From positions 1 to 6,055 of the forward strand of contig JANXZI010000269.1 in the NCBI GenBank assembly GCA_025355595.1: DNA of 6,055 bases, read 5' to 3'. This DNA is from Spartobacteria bacterium (GTDB lineage Bacteria; Verrucomicrobiota; Verrucomicrobiia; Chthoniobacterales; Chthoniobacteraceae). The translations under genes and the position numbers were made by a program. The notes below the pieces were generated by a model. It did not search any database. It was given only the letters and a program-made list of their open reading frames with translations, and was not told the DNA's origin. This document shows, one piece after another, positions 1 to 6,055 of the stretch (the stretch's first letter is position 1; every line of letters begins with the position of its first letter).

Positions 1-130
1 AGCCCAGCGAGCGGAAAAACGCGTGCTCCGCATTTTCCATCATCCGGTAGAAGTTCGCAAAGTGGACGATGCCCGCCATGTCGGTCTCGGAAAACTCCAC
101 GCGGTGGGAGAGGGTGAATTCGTGCGGCAT
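1..130 (-). CDS. Acyl-CoA thioesterase, hotdog fold (4HBT/YbgC-like), N-terminal part only
   Basis: The minus strand read from the ATG at 130-128 gives 43 codons without a stop and leaves the window at its left edge, so the C-terminal two thirds or so is missing (these proteins are usually about 130-150 residues). The visible part has the hallmark of the 4-hydroxybenzoyl-CoA thioesterase family: ETDMAGIVHFANFYRMME at residues 15-32, with Asp17 at the position of the catalytic aspartate, followed by Gly20-x-Val22-x-Phe24 and the helix ending in E35-H-A-F-F. Family members hydrolyse acyl-CoA thioesters in the cytoplasm; the substrate cannot be told from this piece. No clear Shine-Dalgarno sequence precedes the ATG. 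The frame is open further upstream with CTG and TTG codons, but the ATG gives a family-typical N-terminus. It is divergent from the polysaccharide genes, so it probably has its own promoter and an unrelated job. Confidence 0.85.
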   Translation of the reverse strand, partial: MPHEFTLSHRVEFSETDMAGIVHFANFYRMMENAEHAFFRSLG

Positions 131-208
131 CAGTCCGCGCAAGCTGCGCAACGGCTCCGCCCGGCGCAATCCCGGAGTGCGGTGCACGAGTGATGCAATG
201 CGGCGGGC

Positions 209-236
209 TTGCGAATGGATAGCCCCTCCGTAGGAT
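209..236 (+). promoter_or_regulatory. Candidate sigma-70-type promoter for the three-module synthase
   Basis: TTGCGA at 209-214 and TAGGAT at 231-236 each match four of six consensus positions (TTGACA and TATAAT) and are separated by 16 bases. Transcription would start near 243 and give a leader of roughly 85 bases before the ATG at 327. This is the best match I found in the gap, but such matches arise by chance, so it is tentative. Confidence 0.3.
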
Positions 237-314
237 GCGCGCCAATGTCACCGGTCCGAATTTTTCCGCAGCATCCTCCCGTTCCCGGGCGGGCGCATCG
301 GCGGCCCATGGGCT

Positions 315-319
315 GGGGA
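315..319 (+). promoter_or_regulatory. Ribosome binding site of the three-module synthase
   Basis: GGGGA at 315-319 lies 7 bases before the ATG at 327, a normal Shine-Dalgarno spacing. It supports the chosen start, as does the charged cytoplasmic leader followed directly by a membrane segment. Confidence 0.5.
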
Positions 320-326
320 AAAGCGA

Positions 327-3300
327 ATGCCAAAGCGCAATAGCTTTGTCTTCCTCGATCCGAATGGGCGTCGCTGGCCGCGGATGCGACTCGCACTCGT
401 TCTCGGTCTGCTGCTGCTGCTCGCGGGGATCGTGCTCACGGTCTGGTCGCTGCTGATCCATCCCGCGCTGCGTCTGCCGGCTTCCGTGCGCGAGCTGAAA
501 GGGCAGCTCAAGACGGACATCGCGAAGCATCCCGAGACTGCGCCGAACCGGAATGCCGACAAGTGGAAGACGTATCTCGACAAGTCGCGCAGCGTGCCCG
601 CGCGGCTCGCGCAGATGCGCGCGGTAAGTGGGAAGGTGCCGGTGCGTCCGGCGGGTGAGGTGCGGCTCGGATTTTATTCGGACAATGATCCGAATGCGCT
701 CGCCTCGCTGCACGATCACGCGGGGCAGCTCACGCATCTCGCGCCGGAGTGGCTGTCGGTCGTCGGCACGGAGGGGCGGCTCGTCTCCGCGGGCGATCCG
801 GCGCTGGTGGAATTTTGCACCGCGCGCGGCATCGCGGTGATGCCCGTGCTGCGAAATCTGGAGGGCGATCACTGGCAGCCGGAGGCGGTGGAAAATCTCG
901 CGCGCGGCCCGGCGGAAAATCGCACGCGCTTTGTGCGCCAGCTTGCGGCGAAGCTCGCGGAGCTGAAGGTCGCGGGGGTGATGATCGAATTCGATCAGCT
1001 CGATCCCGTGTATCGCAAGGAATTCACGGCGATGCTCACGGAGATTTCCGATGCGCTACACGCTGCGGGGCGCGAGATGTGGCTGTGCCTTTCGCTCGGC
1101 GATCAGCTCGACGCGCTCGACCCCGAGTCGCTGGACGATGCGGCGGACCGGTTTGTCGCGCAGATGCACGACGAGGTCTCGGACACGGATGCGCCGGGGC
1201 CGATTGCGTCGCACGAATGGTTCCAAGGCTGGCTCCAGGTGATCGGAAACTACGGCGACAGCGACAAGTGGATCGCCGGGCTCGGGGCGTTTGGCTACGA
1301 CTGGAATCTCGGCCCCGGACGCGCGGAGACGATCACCTTTCGCGAGGCGATGAGCCGTGCGAGCTACGCCGGGCTGGACCGGGGAAACGGGGTGGCGGTC
1401 GGCCCGCCGGAATACAACGGGCGCTACACTTACTCCGAGCCGGACGGCGAACACTCGGTGACATTTCTCGACGCGATCAGCTTTTACAACCATCTGCGGA
1501 TGGCGCGCGCGGCGAAGCTCGGCGGCATTGGCATCCAACGGATCGGCACCGAGGACCCCCAGATTTGGGACGTGCTGGAGATGAAAGGGGCGGCCGGCAA
1601 GGGCGCACTCGCGGCCCTCGCAAAACTGCGTGCGGACCAGACAGTGACGCACATCGGACGCGGCGAAATCGTGTCCGTGGACGATTCGATGGACGATGGC
1701 GTGCGGAATTTGCGCATTGATTCCGAGGGGCAGATGCAGGGGACGTATGTGGATTTCCCGACTTATCCGGTGCTGTATCATCAGGGCGCGTCGGACCCGC
1801 ACAAGGTCAGCCTCACCTTCGACGACGGCCCGGACTCGACATGGACGCCGAAGATTCTGGATGTGCTGAAGGCGCGCGGGGTGAAGGCGGCATTCTTCAT
1901 CGTGGGGCACAACGGGGAGTTCAATCCGCGCCTCGTGAAGCGCATCGTGGAGGAGGGGCACGAGATCGGAAACCACACGTACACGCACGCGAACCTGACG
2001 AAGATTTCGCGGACACGCATGAGGCTCGAACTCGATGCGACGCAGCGGCTCATCGAGAGCCTTACGGGGCGGAGTACGACGCTCTTCCGCCCTCCATACA
2101 ATGCGGATTCGACGCCGAGCCGGCTGGAGGAACTCGTGCCGCTGAAATTCGCGGAGGGCGATGAGATGGGCTACACGATCGTGCTAGAAAAAATCGATCC
2201 GCAGGACTGGTCGCGGCCGGGTGCGGACGTGATCTTGCAGCGCGTGAAGGAGCAGCGGAAGGACGGGAACATTGTCCTGCTACACGACGCGGGCGGTGAT
2301 CGCTCGCAGACGGTGGAGGCGCTGCCGAAGATCATAGACTGGCTCCAGGCGCGCGGGGATCAGATCGTATCCATCGGCGAGCTGCTGAACATTTCGCACG
2401 ACGATCTGATGCCGCCCGTGAGTGCGAGCCGCGAGTGGGGATTCTGGCGCTTCGTGTTGAGCGCGGCGTTCCCCATCAGCCGGAATGTGGTGGAGTTTTT
2501 CTGGGCATTCATGATCGCCGCGACGGTGCTCACGGTCGCGCGCACGCTGCTCGTGATCGCGCTCGCGAGCCGGCATCACGCGCGCACGACCGCGGTGCCG
2601 GATCCCGCATTTGCCGCCACCGCACCGGCAGTGAGCGTGTTGATTGCGGCGTTCAACGAGGGTCTCGTGATCGAGCATACCCTGCGCGCCGTGGTGGACA
2701 CGGACTATCCCGGCGCGATGGAATTCATCGTGGTGGACGACGGCTCGTCGGACGACACGGCGGAGGCGGTGCGGCGCTTCGCCGAATCGGAGCCGCGCGT
2801 GCGGCTGGTGCGGCAGGCGAATGCGGGAAAATCCGCGGCGCTCAGCAATGCGATCGCGAGTGCAAAACACGACGTGTTCATTTTCCTCGATGCCGACACG
2901 CACTTCGAGCGGCAGACGATCCGCGCACTCGTCGAGCGGCTCGATGATCCGAAGGTCGCCGCAGTCTCCGGCCACGCGCGGGTGGGGAACCGTCGAAATT
3001 TTGTCACGCACTGTCAGTGCCTCGAATACGTGTGCGGCTTCAATCTGGATCGGCGTGCGTTCAGCGAATGGAACTGCATCACCGTGATCCCCGGCGCGGT
3101 GAGCGCGATCCGGCGCGTCGCGCTGGAGGAGGCGGGCGGATTCAGCCACGACACGCTGGCGGAGGACACGGATCTGACGCTCACCTTTCACCGGCTCGGC
3201 TACCGCATGGACTATTCGCCCGAGGCCGTCGCGTGGACGGAGGCGCCGGAGACGTGGCGCGGGCTGGCGAAGCAGCGCTTCCGCTGGTGCTTCGGAACGA

Positions 3301-3698
3301 TGCAATGCCTGTGGAAGCACCGCGACATGACTTTCAACCGACGCTACCGCGCGCTCGGGTGGTTCAGCCTGCCGGGCATCTGGTTCTTCCAAGTGCTGCT
3401 CGTGGCGCTCGTGCCGCTCGTGGATGCCGTGCTCGTGTTCTCGATTGTCACGGGCAGCGCGATGGACATCTGGCAATATTTCGCCGTGTTCCTCGGGCTC
3501 GATCTCGTGCTCGCCGCGCTCGCGTGCTGGATGGAAGAGGAGCCGCTCGTGCGCGCGCTGCTCATCATCCCGATGCGTTTCGTGTACCGCTGGCTGCTCG
3601 CGTGGGTGGTGTGGAAATCCATCTTCCGCATCATGAAGGGCGCGCTCGTCGGCTGGGGAAAATTGGATCGTACCGCGATGGTCGGGAAGGCTCCGTGA
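327..3698 (+). CDS. Three-module polysaccharide synthase: GH18-like domain, NodB/CE4 deacetylase and GT2 glycosyltransferase
   Basis: The 1123-residue membrane protein probably polymerises a beta-linked aminosugar chain in the cytoplasm and deacetylates it outside. A cytoplasmic leader with FLDPNGRRW (residues 9-17) precedes a membrane segment at about 22-45. A GH18-like domain spans about 111-416, but its catalytic motif is altered (GVMIEFDQLD, 217-226). A NodB/CE4 domain spans about 490-700 with all five motifs: TFDDGP (Asp499, Asp500), HTYTH (His550, His554), RPPY (Arg588), DPQDW (Asp627, Trp628) and LLHD (His653). One membrane segment at about 721-745 returns the chain to the cytoplasm. 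The GT2 domain, about 768-1000, has DDGSSDD (Asp804-Asp805), DAD (855-857), AED (Asp947) and QRFRW (983-987), the signature of processive synthases. Two to three further membrane segments (about 1010-1040, 1048-1067, 1080-1098) follow. The modules resemble PgaC and PgaB of poly-N-acetylglucosamine synthesis fused in one chain; the exact polymer is inferred. Chitin- or Nod-like polymers are alternatives. Confidence 0.88.
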   Translation: MPKRNSFVFLDPNGRRWPRMRLALVLGLLLLLAGIVLTVWSLLIHPALRLPASVRELKGQLKTDIAKHPETAPNRNADKWKTYLDKSRSVPARLAQMRAVSGKVPVRPAGEVRLGFYSDNDPNALASLHDHAGQLTHLAPEWLSVVGTEGRLVSAGDPALVEFCTARGIAVMPVLRNLEGDHWQPEAVENLARGPAENRTRFVRQLAAKLAELKVAGVMIEFDQLDPVYRKEFTAMLTEISDALHAAGREMWLCLSLGDQLDALDPESLDDAADRFVAQMHDEVSDTDAPGPIASHEWFQGWLQVIGNYGDSDKWIAGLGAFGYDWNLGPGRAETITFREAMSRASYAGLDRGNGVAVGPPEYNGRYTYSEPDGEHSVTFLDAISFYNHLRMARAAKLGGIGIQRIGTEDPQIWDVLEMKGAAGKGALAALAKLRADQTVTHIGRGEIVSVDDSMDDGVRNLRIDSEGQMQGTYVDFPTYPVLYHQGASDPHKVSLTFDDGPDSTWTPKILDVLKARGVKAAFFIVGHNGEFNPRLVKRIVEEGHEIGNHTYTHANLTKISRTRMRLELDATQRLIESLTGRSTTLFRPPYNADSTPSRLEELVPLKFAEGDEMGYTIVLEKIDPQDWSRPGADVILQRVKEQRKDGNIVLLHDAGGDRSQTVEALPKIIDWLQARGDQIVSIGELLNISHDDLMPPVSASREWGFWRFVLSAAFPISRNVVEFFWAFMIAATVLTVARTLLVIALASRHHARTTAVPDPAFAATAPAVSVLIAAFNEGLVIEHTLRAVVDTDYPGAMEFIVVDDGSSDDTAEAVRRFAESEPRVRLVRQANAGKSAALSNAIASAKHDVFIFLDADTHFERQTIRALVERLDDPKVAAVSGHARVGNRRNFVTHCQCLEYVCGFNLDRRAFSEWNCITVIPGAVSAIRRVALEEAGGFSHDTLAEDTDLTLTFHRLGYRMDYSPEAVAWTEAPETWRGLAKQRFRWCFGTMQCLWKHRDMTFNRRYRALGWFSLPGIWFFQVLLVALVPLVDAVLVFSIVTGSAMDIWQYFAVFLGLDLVLAALACWMEEEPLVRALLIIPMRFVYRWLLAWVVWKSIFRIMKGALVGWGKLDRTAMVGKAP

Positions 3699-3707
3699 AC
3701 CTCGATT

Positions 3708-3879
3708 CCGCAGAAGGGAAACCACGAATGGACACGAATGAACACGAATGCAGAGGGCAGGCACAACAGAGTGCGAAGGCAGTGCCTCACGCGCTGTGTG
3801 CCGAGCGCGCGGCATCATTTTCCATGCAATCTCCTTCTTCGTGTCTGTTCGTGTCCATTCGTGGTTTCAATATCTGCGG
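3708..3879. repeat. Intergenic inverted-repeat element with 10-bp CACGAATG units
   Basis: The main arms are 3718-3748 and 3838-3868, complementary at 28 of 31 positions. The three mismatches are consecutive (TCA against CTG when read on one strand). After small unpaired gaps of 3 and 4 bases, a further perfect 7-bp pairing (CCGCAGA 3708-3714 with TCTGCGG 3873-3879) extends the structure outward. The left arm is three 10-base units sharing CACGAATG (3721-3750). The 89-base centre holds its own hairpin: TGCC 3783-3786 and CGCGCT 3790-3795 pair with AGCGCG 3804-3809 and GGCA 3811-3814. The element starts 9 bases after the synthase stop and ends 8 bases before the next start, so it fills the gap. 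It could be a non-autonomous, MITE- or REPIN-like element, or act as a 3' RNA structure or attenuator. No T-run follows, so I do not call it a terminator. No target-site duplication is obvious. Confidence 0.8.
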
Positions 3880-3887
3880 TCTCTAGG

Positions 3888-5063
3888 ATGAAAAACCTCC
3901 GTATGAAATCCGCGCTCCACATTTTCTCCGCGCTGGTGCTGCTCGCGCTGCCATGCTGCAAGCGCGCGCCACAGCCGCGGCCGCAGAGCGTCGCGGAGAT
4001 CGAGGCGCTGGCGCAGCGCTCGCGGCTGGCGGTGCCGGAGCACGGGATCTACGCGGGCGCGTATGCGGATTTTGGCGACCGTGAGGATGAGGTGACGCTG
4101 GAGAAGATCGAGGCATTCGAGGCGCTCGTGGAGAAGCATCAGGCGATTCTCGCGTCGTCGTCGTACTGGGGTGAGCAGACTTTTCCGACGGCAAACCTGA
4201 AGGTCATCGCACGGCATAATGCGATCCCGCTCGTCTTCTGGTCGCCGTGGGACAAGCCCTACAAGGAGGGACTGGGGCCGGACAAATATTCGCTGCGCCG
4301 CATCATCGCCGGCGAGCACGATGCGTACATTGACCGCTGGGCCGATTCGGCGAAGGCGCATGCCGCGCCGATCATGGTTTCATTTTGCAACGAGATGAAC
4401 GGCGAGTGGTTCCCGTGGAGCGGCGCGCACTACGGTGGTGCGAACGTGATTCCCGGCAGCGATCCCAAGCGCTTCGAGGGGGCGGAGGTTTTCAAACAGG
4501 CGTGGCGGCACGTCGTGGATCGCGTGCGTGCGCGCGGTGCGGACAACGTGCTGTGGGTCTTTCACACGATGGATTTTTCCGTGCCGAACGACAAATGGAA
4601 CATCGCCGAGCAATACTATCCCGGCCCGGACTACGTGGACTGGCTGGGCTTCAGCCTCTACGGAAATCAATTTGTGAGCGATCACGAATGGGCGCCATTT
4701 TTCGATCTCATGGACTGGCCCTACACCGAGTTGACGCTGCTCGATCCGGCAAAGCCGATCATGCTGTGCGAATGGGGCGTCGGCGAATTTCCGAAGGTCG
4801 GCGACAAGGGCGCGTGGATTCGCGACGGTTTCCGGCTCATGGCGGATGAGAAGAAATTCCCGCGCCTGAAGGCCGCCGTCTTCTGGCATGAGCGCTGGCA
4901 GAACAGCGCCGAGGAGGTGGACGAATCCTCGAAGGAAAACGCGGGCACGTACAGCGACCTGCGCGTGAATTCTTCGCCCGGCGCGCTCGAGGCATATCGC
5001 AAGGGAATCACCGATCCGTTTTTCCTCGGCGAGCCGCGCTGGCTGCCGAAAGTGGGAAAGTAG
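3888..5063 (+). CDS. Exported GH26-like endo-glycanase (mannanase family), probable lipoprotein
   Basis: The 391-residue product begins with a signal sequence: basic MKNLRMK, a hydrophobic core (about residues 8-21), then Pro22-Cys23-Cys24. This suggests lipid attachment at a cysteine, although Pro or Cys just before it makes the lipobox imperfect. The mature part resembles GH26 beta-mannanases and relatives, retaining (beta/alpha)8 hydrolases. NEMNGEWFPW (168-177) carries the likely acid/base Glu169. AWRHVVDRVRARGADNVLWV is the usual family block after it. YYPGPDYVDWLGFSLYG leads to the CEWG motif (294-297) with likely nucleophile Glu295. Both catalytic glutamates are present, so activity is expected. 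The residue before Glu169 is Asn where GH26 normally has His. Substrate is unknown; being next to a polysaccharide synthase suggests it trims an envelope or exported glycan. The frame is open back to 3738, but that stretch lies in the repeat element, so the ATG at 3888 is preferred; an ATG at 3903 is possible. No good Shine-Dalgarno precedes either. Confidence 0.8.
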   Translation: MKNLRMKSALHIFSALVLLALPCCKRAPQPRPQSVAEIEALAQRSRLAVPEHGIYAGAYADFGDREDEVTLEKIEAFEALVEKHQAILASSSYWGEQTFPTANLKVIARHNAIPLVFWSPWDKPYKEGLGPDKYSLRRIIAGEHDAYIDRWADSAKAHAAPIMVSFCNEMNGEWFPWSGAHYGGANVIPGSDPKRFEGAEVFKQAWRHVVDRVRARGADNVLWVFHTMDFSVPNDKWNIAEQYYPGPDYVDWLGFSLYGNQFVSDHEWAPFFDLMDWPYTELTLLDPAKPIMLCEWGVGEFPKVGDKGAWIRDGFRLMADEKKFPRLKAAVFWHERWQNSAEEVDESSKENAGTYSDLRVNSSPGALEAYRKGITDPFFLGEPRWLPKVGK

Positions 5064-5220
5064 GTCGGGAAGGCAGGCGTGACTTCCGCGATGGCGGCAC
5101 CGGCACGGCGCATTCGCGCTTGGCGGGGCTTTCCGGGGCTGCTACGTGCGGAGAAATGTCACAGTCCTTGCCATTCCTGCGCCAAGAATGGCGGCGGCGT
5201 GGCGGGTGGGACGCGGGTGT
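5064..5220. other. Intergenic region with a 7-bp hairpin
   Basis: This 157-bp gap separates two genes on the same strand. The only clear structure is a perfect 7-bp stem, GCCATTC (5170-5176) with GAATGGC (5186-5192), around a 9-base loop. It has no following T-run, so it does not look like an intrinsic terminator. An ATG at 5188, in frame with the downstream gene, lies in the 3' arm of this stem and would be masked in the RNA. I see no convincing promoter, so co-transcription with the upstream gene is possible but unproven. Confidence 0.5.
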
Positions 5221-6055
5221 ATGAACGGTGACGGAAAAACGACACCCGCTCCGGGTCATAAGTTCTCCCCGCTGCGTGCGGCGCTGTGGCTGGCGCTCGT
5301 GCTGGTGGCGGCAAAGGCCGCGCTTTTTTTCGACCCGGAACTCGAATTCGTGGGGACGCCGCTGGACGCATCCGCCGTGCTCGGGCTGGCGATGGTGTCG
5401 TGCAAGGACGTGCTTTTTGCGCTGTGCGCGGGGCTCCTTGGCGAGGGCTTGTGGCGCTTGCGACGCGACCGCCTCGTGCGCCATCTGCTCGTGGGAGCGT
5501 ATGCGGTGTGCGCGCTGTATGCGGTGATCGCACTCGGCGTGTTCCGCTATTTTAACCGTCCGCTGAGCTACGATCTCATTCGGTTCATGCACGGCGGGGC
5601 GGCGGCGTGGTCGTCGGTGAAAGAGCAGCTCACCGTTCCGATCACGCTCGCGCTCGTCGGTGTCCCGCTTGCGGTCGTGACCCTCGTCGCGTGGGACGCC
5701 CGGCGGCGGCCGCGTGCGCCGCGGTGGGCGCTCGGCGTCGCCGCCGTGTGGATCGTCGCGGGCGGCTGGCAGGTGCGGCCGCAGGCGGAGGATTGGAAGC
5801 TGGCGCGGCAGGATGCGCTGCGGCTGGCGATCAGTCCGCACTTCGAGCTGCTGCGCTCGACGTTTACGGGGTTGACGGGATCGAAGCCTGCATTCCCGAA
5901 AGATTTTTCGCCGGAGGAGATGGAGGAGTTCCGCTCGATTGGCGGACGCCACTTTGCCGGGACGGAAAATTTCCAGATGCCACCCGGCGAAAAATCTTTC
6001 GGGAATGCAGGCTTCGATCCCGTCAACCCCGTAAACGTCGAGCGCAGCAGCTCGA
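5221..6055 (+). CDS. Membrane-anchored sulfatase/phosphoglycerol-transferase-like protein (LtaS/MdoB type), N-terminal part only
   Basis: The frame opens at the ATG at 5221 and runs to the right edge without a stop (278 codons). About five hydrophobic segments are visible: residues about 15-37, 47-70, 87-107, 139-158 and 168-181. They are followed by a hydrophilic stretch with NRPLSYDLIRF (117-127) and RLAISPHFELLRS (201-213). This multi-span start, a loop with a PLSY/PLTY-like motif and a linker before the expected catalytic domain resemble membrane-bound alkaline-phosphatase-superfamily proteins such as LtaS or MdoB. The metal-binding catalytic domain is not in the window, so the call rests on N-terminal resemblance alone. 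Such enzymes transfer or hydrolyse phospho- or sulfo-groups on the outer face of the membrane, which would fit modification of a surface glycan. An in-frame ATG at 5188 would add 11 residues but lies in a hairpin. From codon 255 the sequence is the reverse complement of an earlier part of the gene and is probably not real protein. Confidence 0.55.
   Translation, partial: MNGDGKTTPAPGHKFSPLRAALWLALVLVAAKAALFFDPELEFVGTPLDASAVLGLAMVSCKDVLFALCAGLLGEGLWRLRRDRLVRHLLVGAYAVCALYAVIALGVFRYFNRPLSYDLIRFMHGGAAAWSSVKEQLTVPITLALVGVPLAVVTLVAWDARRRPRAPRWALGVAAVWIVAGGWQVRPQAEDWKLARQDALRLAISPHFELLRSTFTGLTGSKPAFPKDFSPEEMEEFRSIGGRHFAGTENFQMPPGEKSFGNAGFDPVNPVNVERSSS
5843..6055. repeat. Perfect 72-bp inverted repeat at the sequence end (likely fold-back artefact)
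   Basis: Bases 5984-6055 are the exact reverse complement of 5843-5914, with no mismatch over 72 positions and a 69-base spacer (5915-5983). The first unpaired positions are 5915 and 5983; the other end of the repeat is the window edge, so it could be longer. Both arms stay open in the frame of the 5221 gene, so a gene finder would read through. An exact long inverted repeat inside a coding region and ending at the last base is the pattern expected from a fold-back chimera or a mis-assembled contig end. A genuine hairpin is the less likely alternative. Confidence 0.95.

Larger units (their letters stand above)
131..326. other. Divergent intergenic region
   Basis: This 196-bp gap separates the start codons of the minus-strand thioesterase and the plus-strand synthase, so it must carry promoters for both. 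I see no convincing protein in it; the reading frames that cross it have arginine- and serine-rich, low-complexity translations typical of high-GC noise. A short hairpin (GCGCA 137-141, loop AGC, TGCGC 145-149) lies just upstream of the thioesterase start and could sit in its leader, but it is too small to call a regulator. Confidence 0.6.

Noticed and set aside
1056..1988. A 310-codon minus-strand frame and a 323-codon plus-strand frame (749-1720) inside the synthase gene
   Set aside because: Both are out-of-frame shadows of the GH18-like and deacetylase coding sequence, have biased composition and match no family I know.
3721..3750. Three regular 10-bp units as the start of a CRISPR array
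   Set aside because: The units follow one another directly with no spacers, occur only three times, and form part of an inverted repeat. No cas gene is present.
2280..3818. A 512-codon open frame on the minus strand opposite the synthase
   Set aside because: It lies antisense to the well-supported deacetylase and GT2 domains. Its translation is rich in Arg, His, Glu and Ala with no recognisable domain, as expected when high-GC codons are read backwards.
3708..3879. The inverted repeat as an intrinsic terminator of the synthase gene
   Set aside because: The arms are 89 bases apart and no T-run follows either the long stem or the inner hairpin, so the sequence does not support a standard terminator.
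3738..3887. A longer start at 3738 for the glycanase
   Set aside because: The extra 50 codons are translated from the inverted-repeat element and would bury the signal peptide inside the protein. The ATG at 3888 puts it at the N-terminus.
5008..5952. A 314-codon minus-strand frame over the sulfatase-like gene
   Set aside because: The plus-strand frame encodes clear membrane segments. The minus-strand translation is dominated by Arg, Pro and His and has no domain.

Overview
The window looks like high-GC bacterial chromosome, most likely a Verrucomicrobiota member or a relative. This rests on three things: the style of the proteins, the scarcity of strong Shine-Dalgarno sequences, and an intergenic repeat built from CACGAATG-type units, a kind I associate with genomes of that group. 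The assignment is an inference and no marker gene is present to prove it. No RNA gene, CRISPR array or transposase was seen.

Layout. Positions 1-130 (minus strand) hold the first 43 codons of a hotdog-fold acyl-CoA thioesterase running off the left edge. A 196-bp divergent intergenic region follows. Positions 327-3698 (plus) encode a 1123-residue three-module membrane protein: a GH18-like domain, a NodB/CE4 polysaccharide deacetylase and a processive GT2 glycosyltransferase, with membrane segments between and after the modules. A 172-bp inverted-repeat element (3708-3879) nearly fills the next gap. Positions 3888-5063 (plus) encode an exported, probably lipid-anchored GH26-like endo-glycanase. 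A 157-bp gap with a small hairpin follows. From 5221 to the right edge (plus) runs the membrane-spanning N-terminal part of what looks like an LtaS/MdoB-type sulfatase-superfamily protein.

How the genes may work together (inference). The large protein carries in one chain the activities that PgaC (GT2 synthase) and PgaB (deacetylase plus glycosidase-like domain) supply separately in poly-N-acetylglucosamine systems, so it probably makes and partly deacetylates a beta-linked aminosugar polymer during export. The downstream secreted glycanase could trim that or another envelope glycan, and the sulfatase-superfamily protein could add or remove a phospho- or sulfo-substituent. Together they suggest an envelope or exopolysaccharide locus. 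The thioesterase is divergent and probably unrelated.

Caution: the last 72 bases (5984-6055) are an exact reverse complement of 5843-5914. This sits inside a coding region at the very edge of the sequence and most likely reflects a fold-back chimera or assembly artefact, so the protein sequence after about position 5983 should not be trusted.
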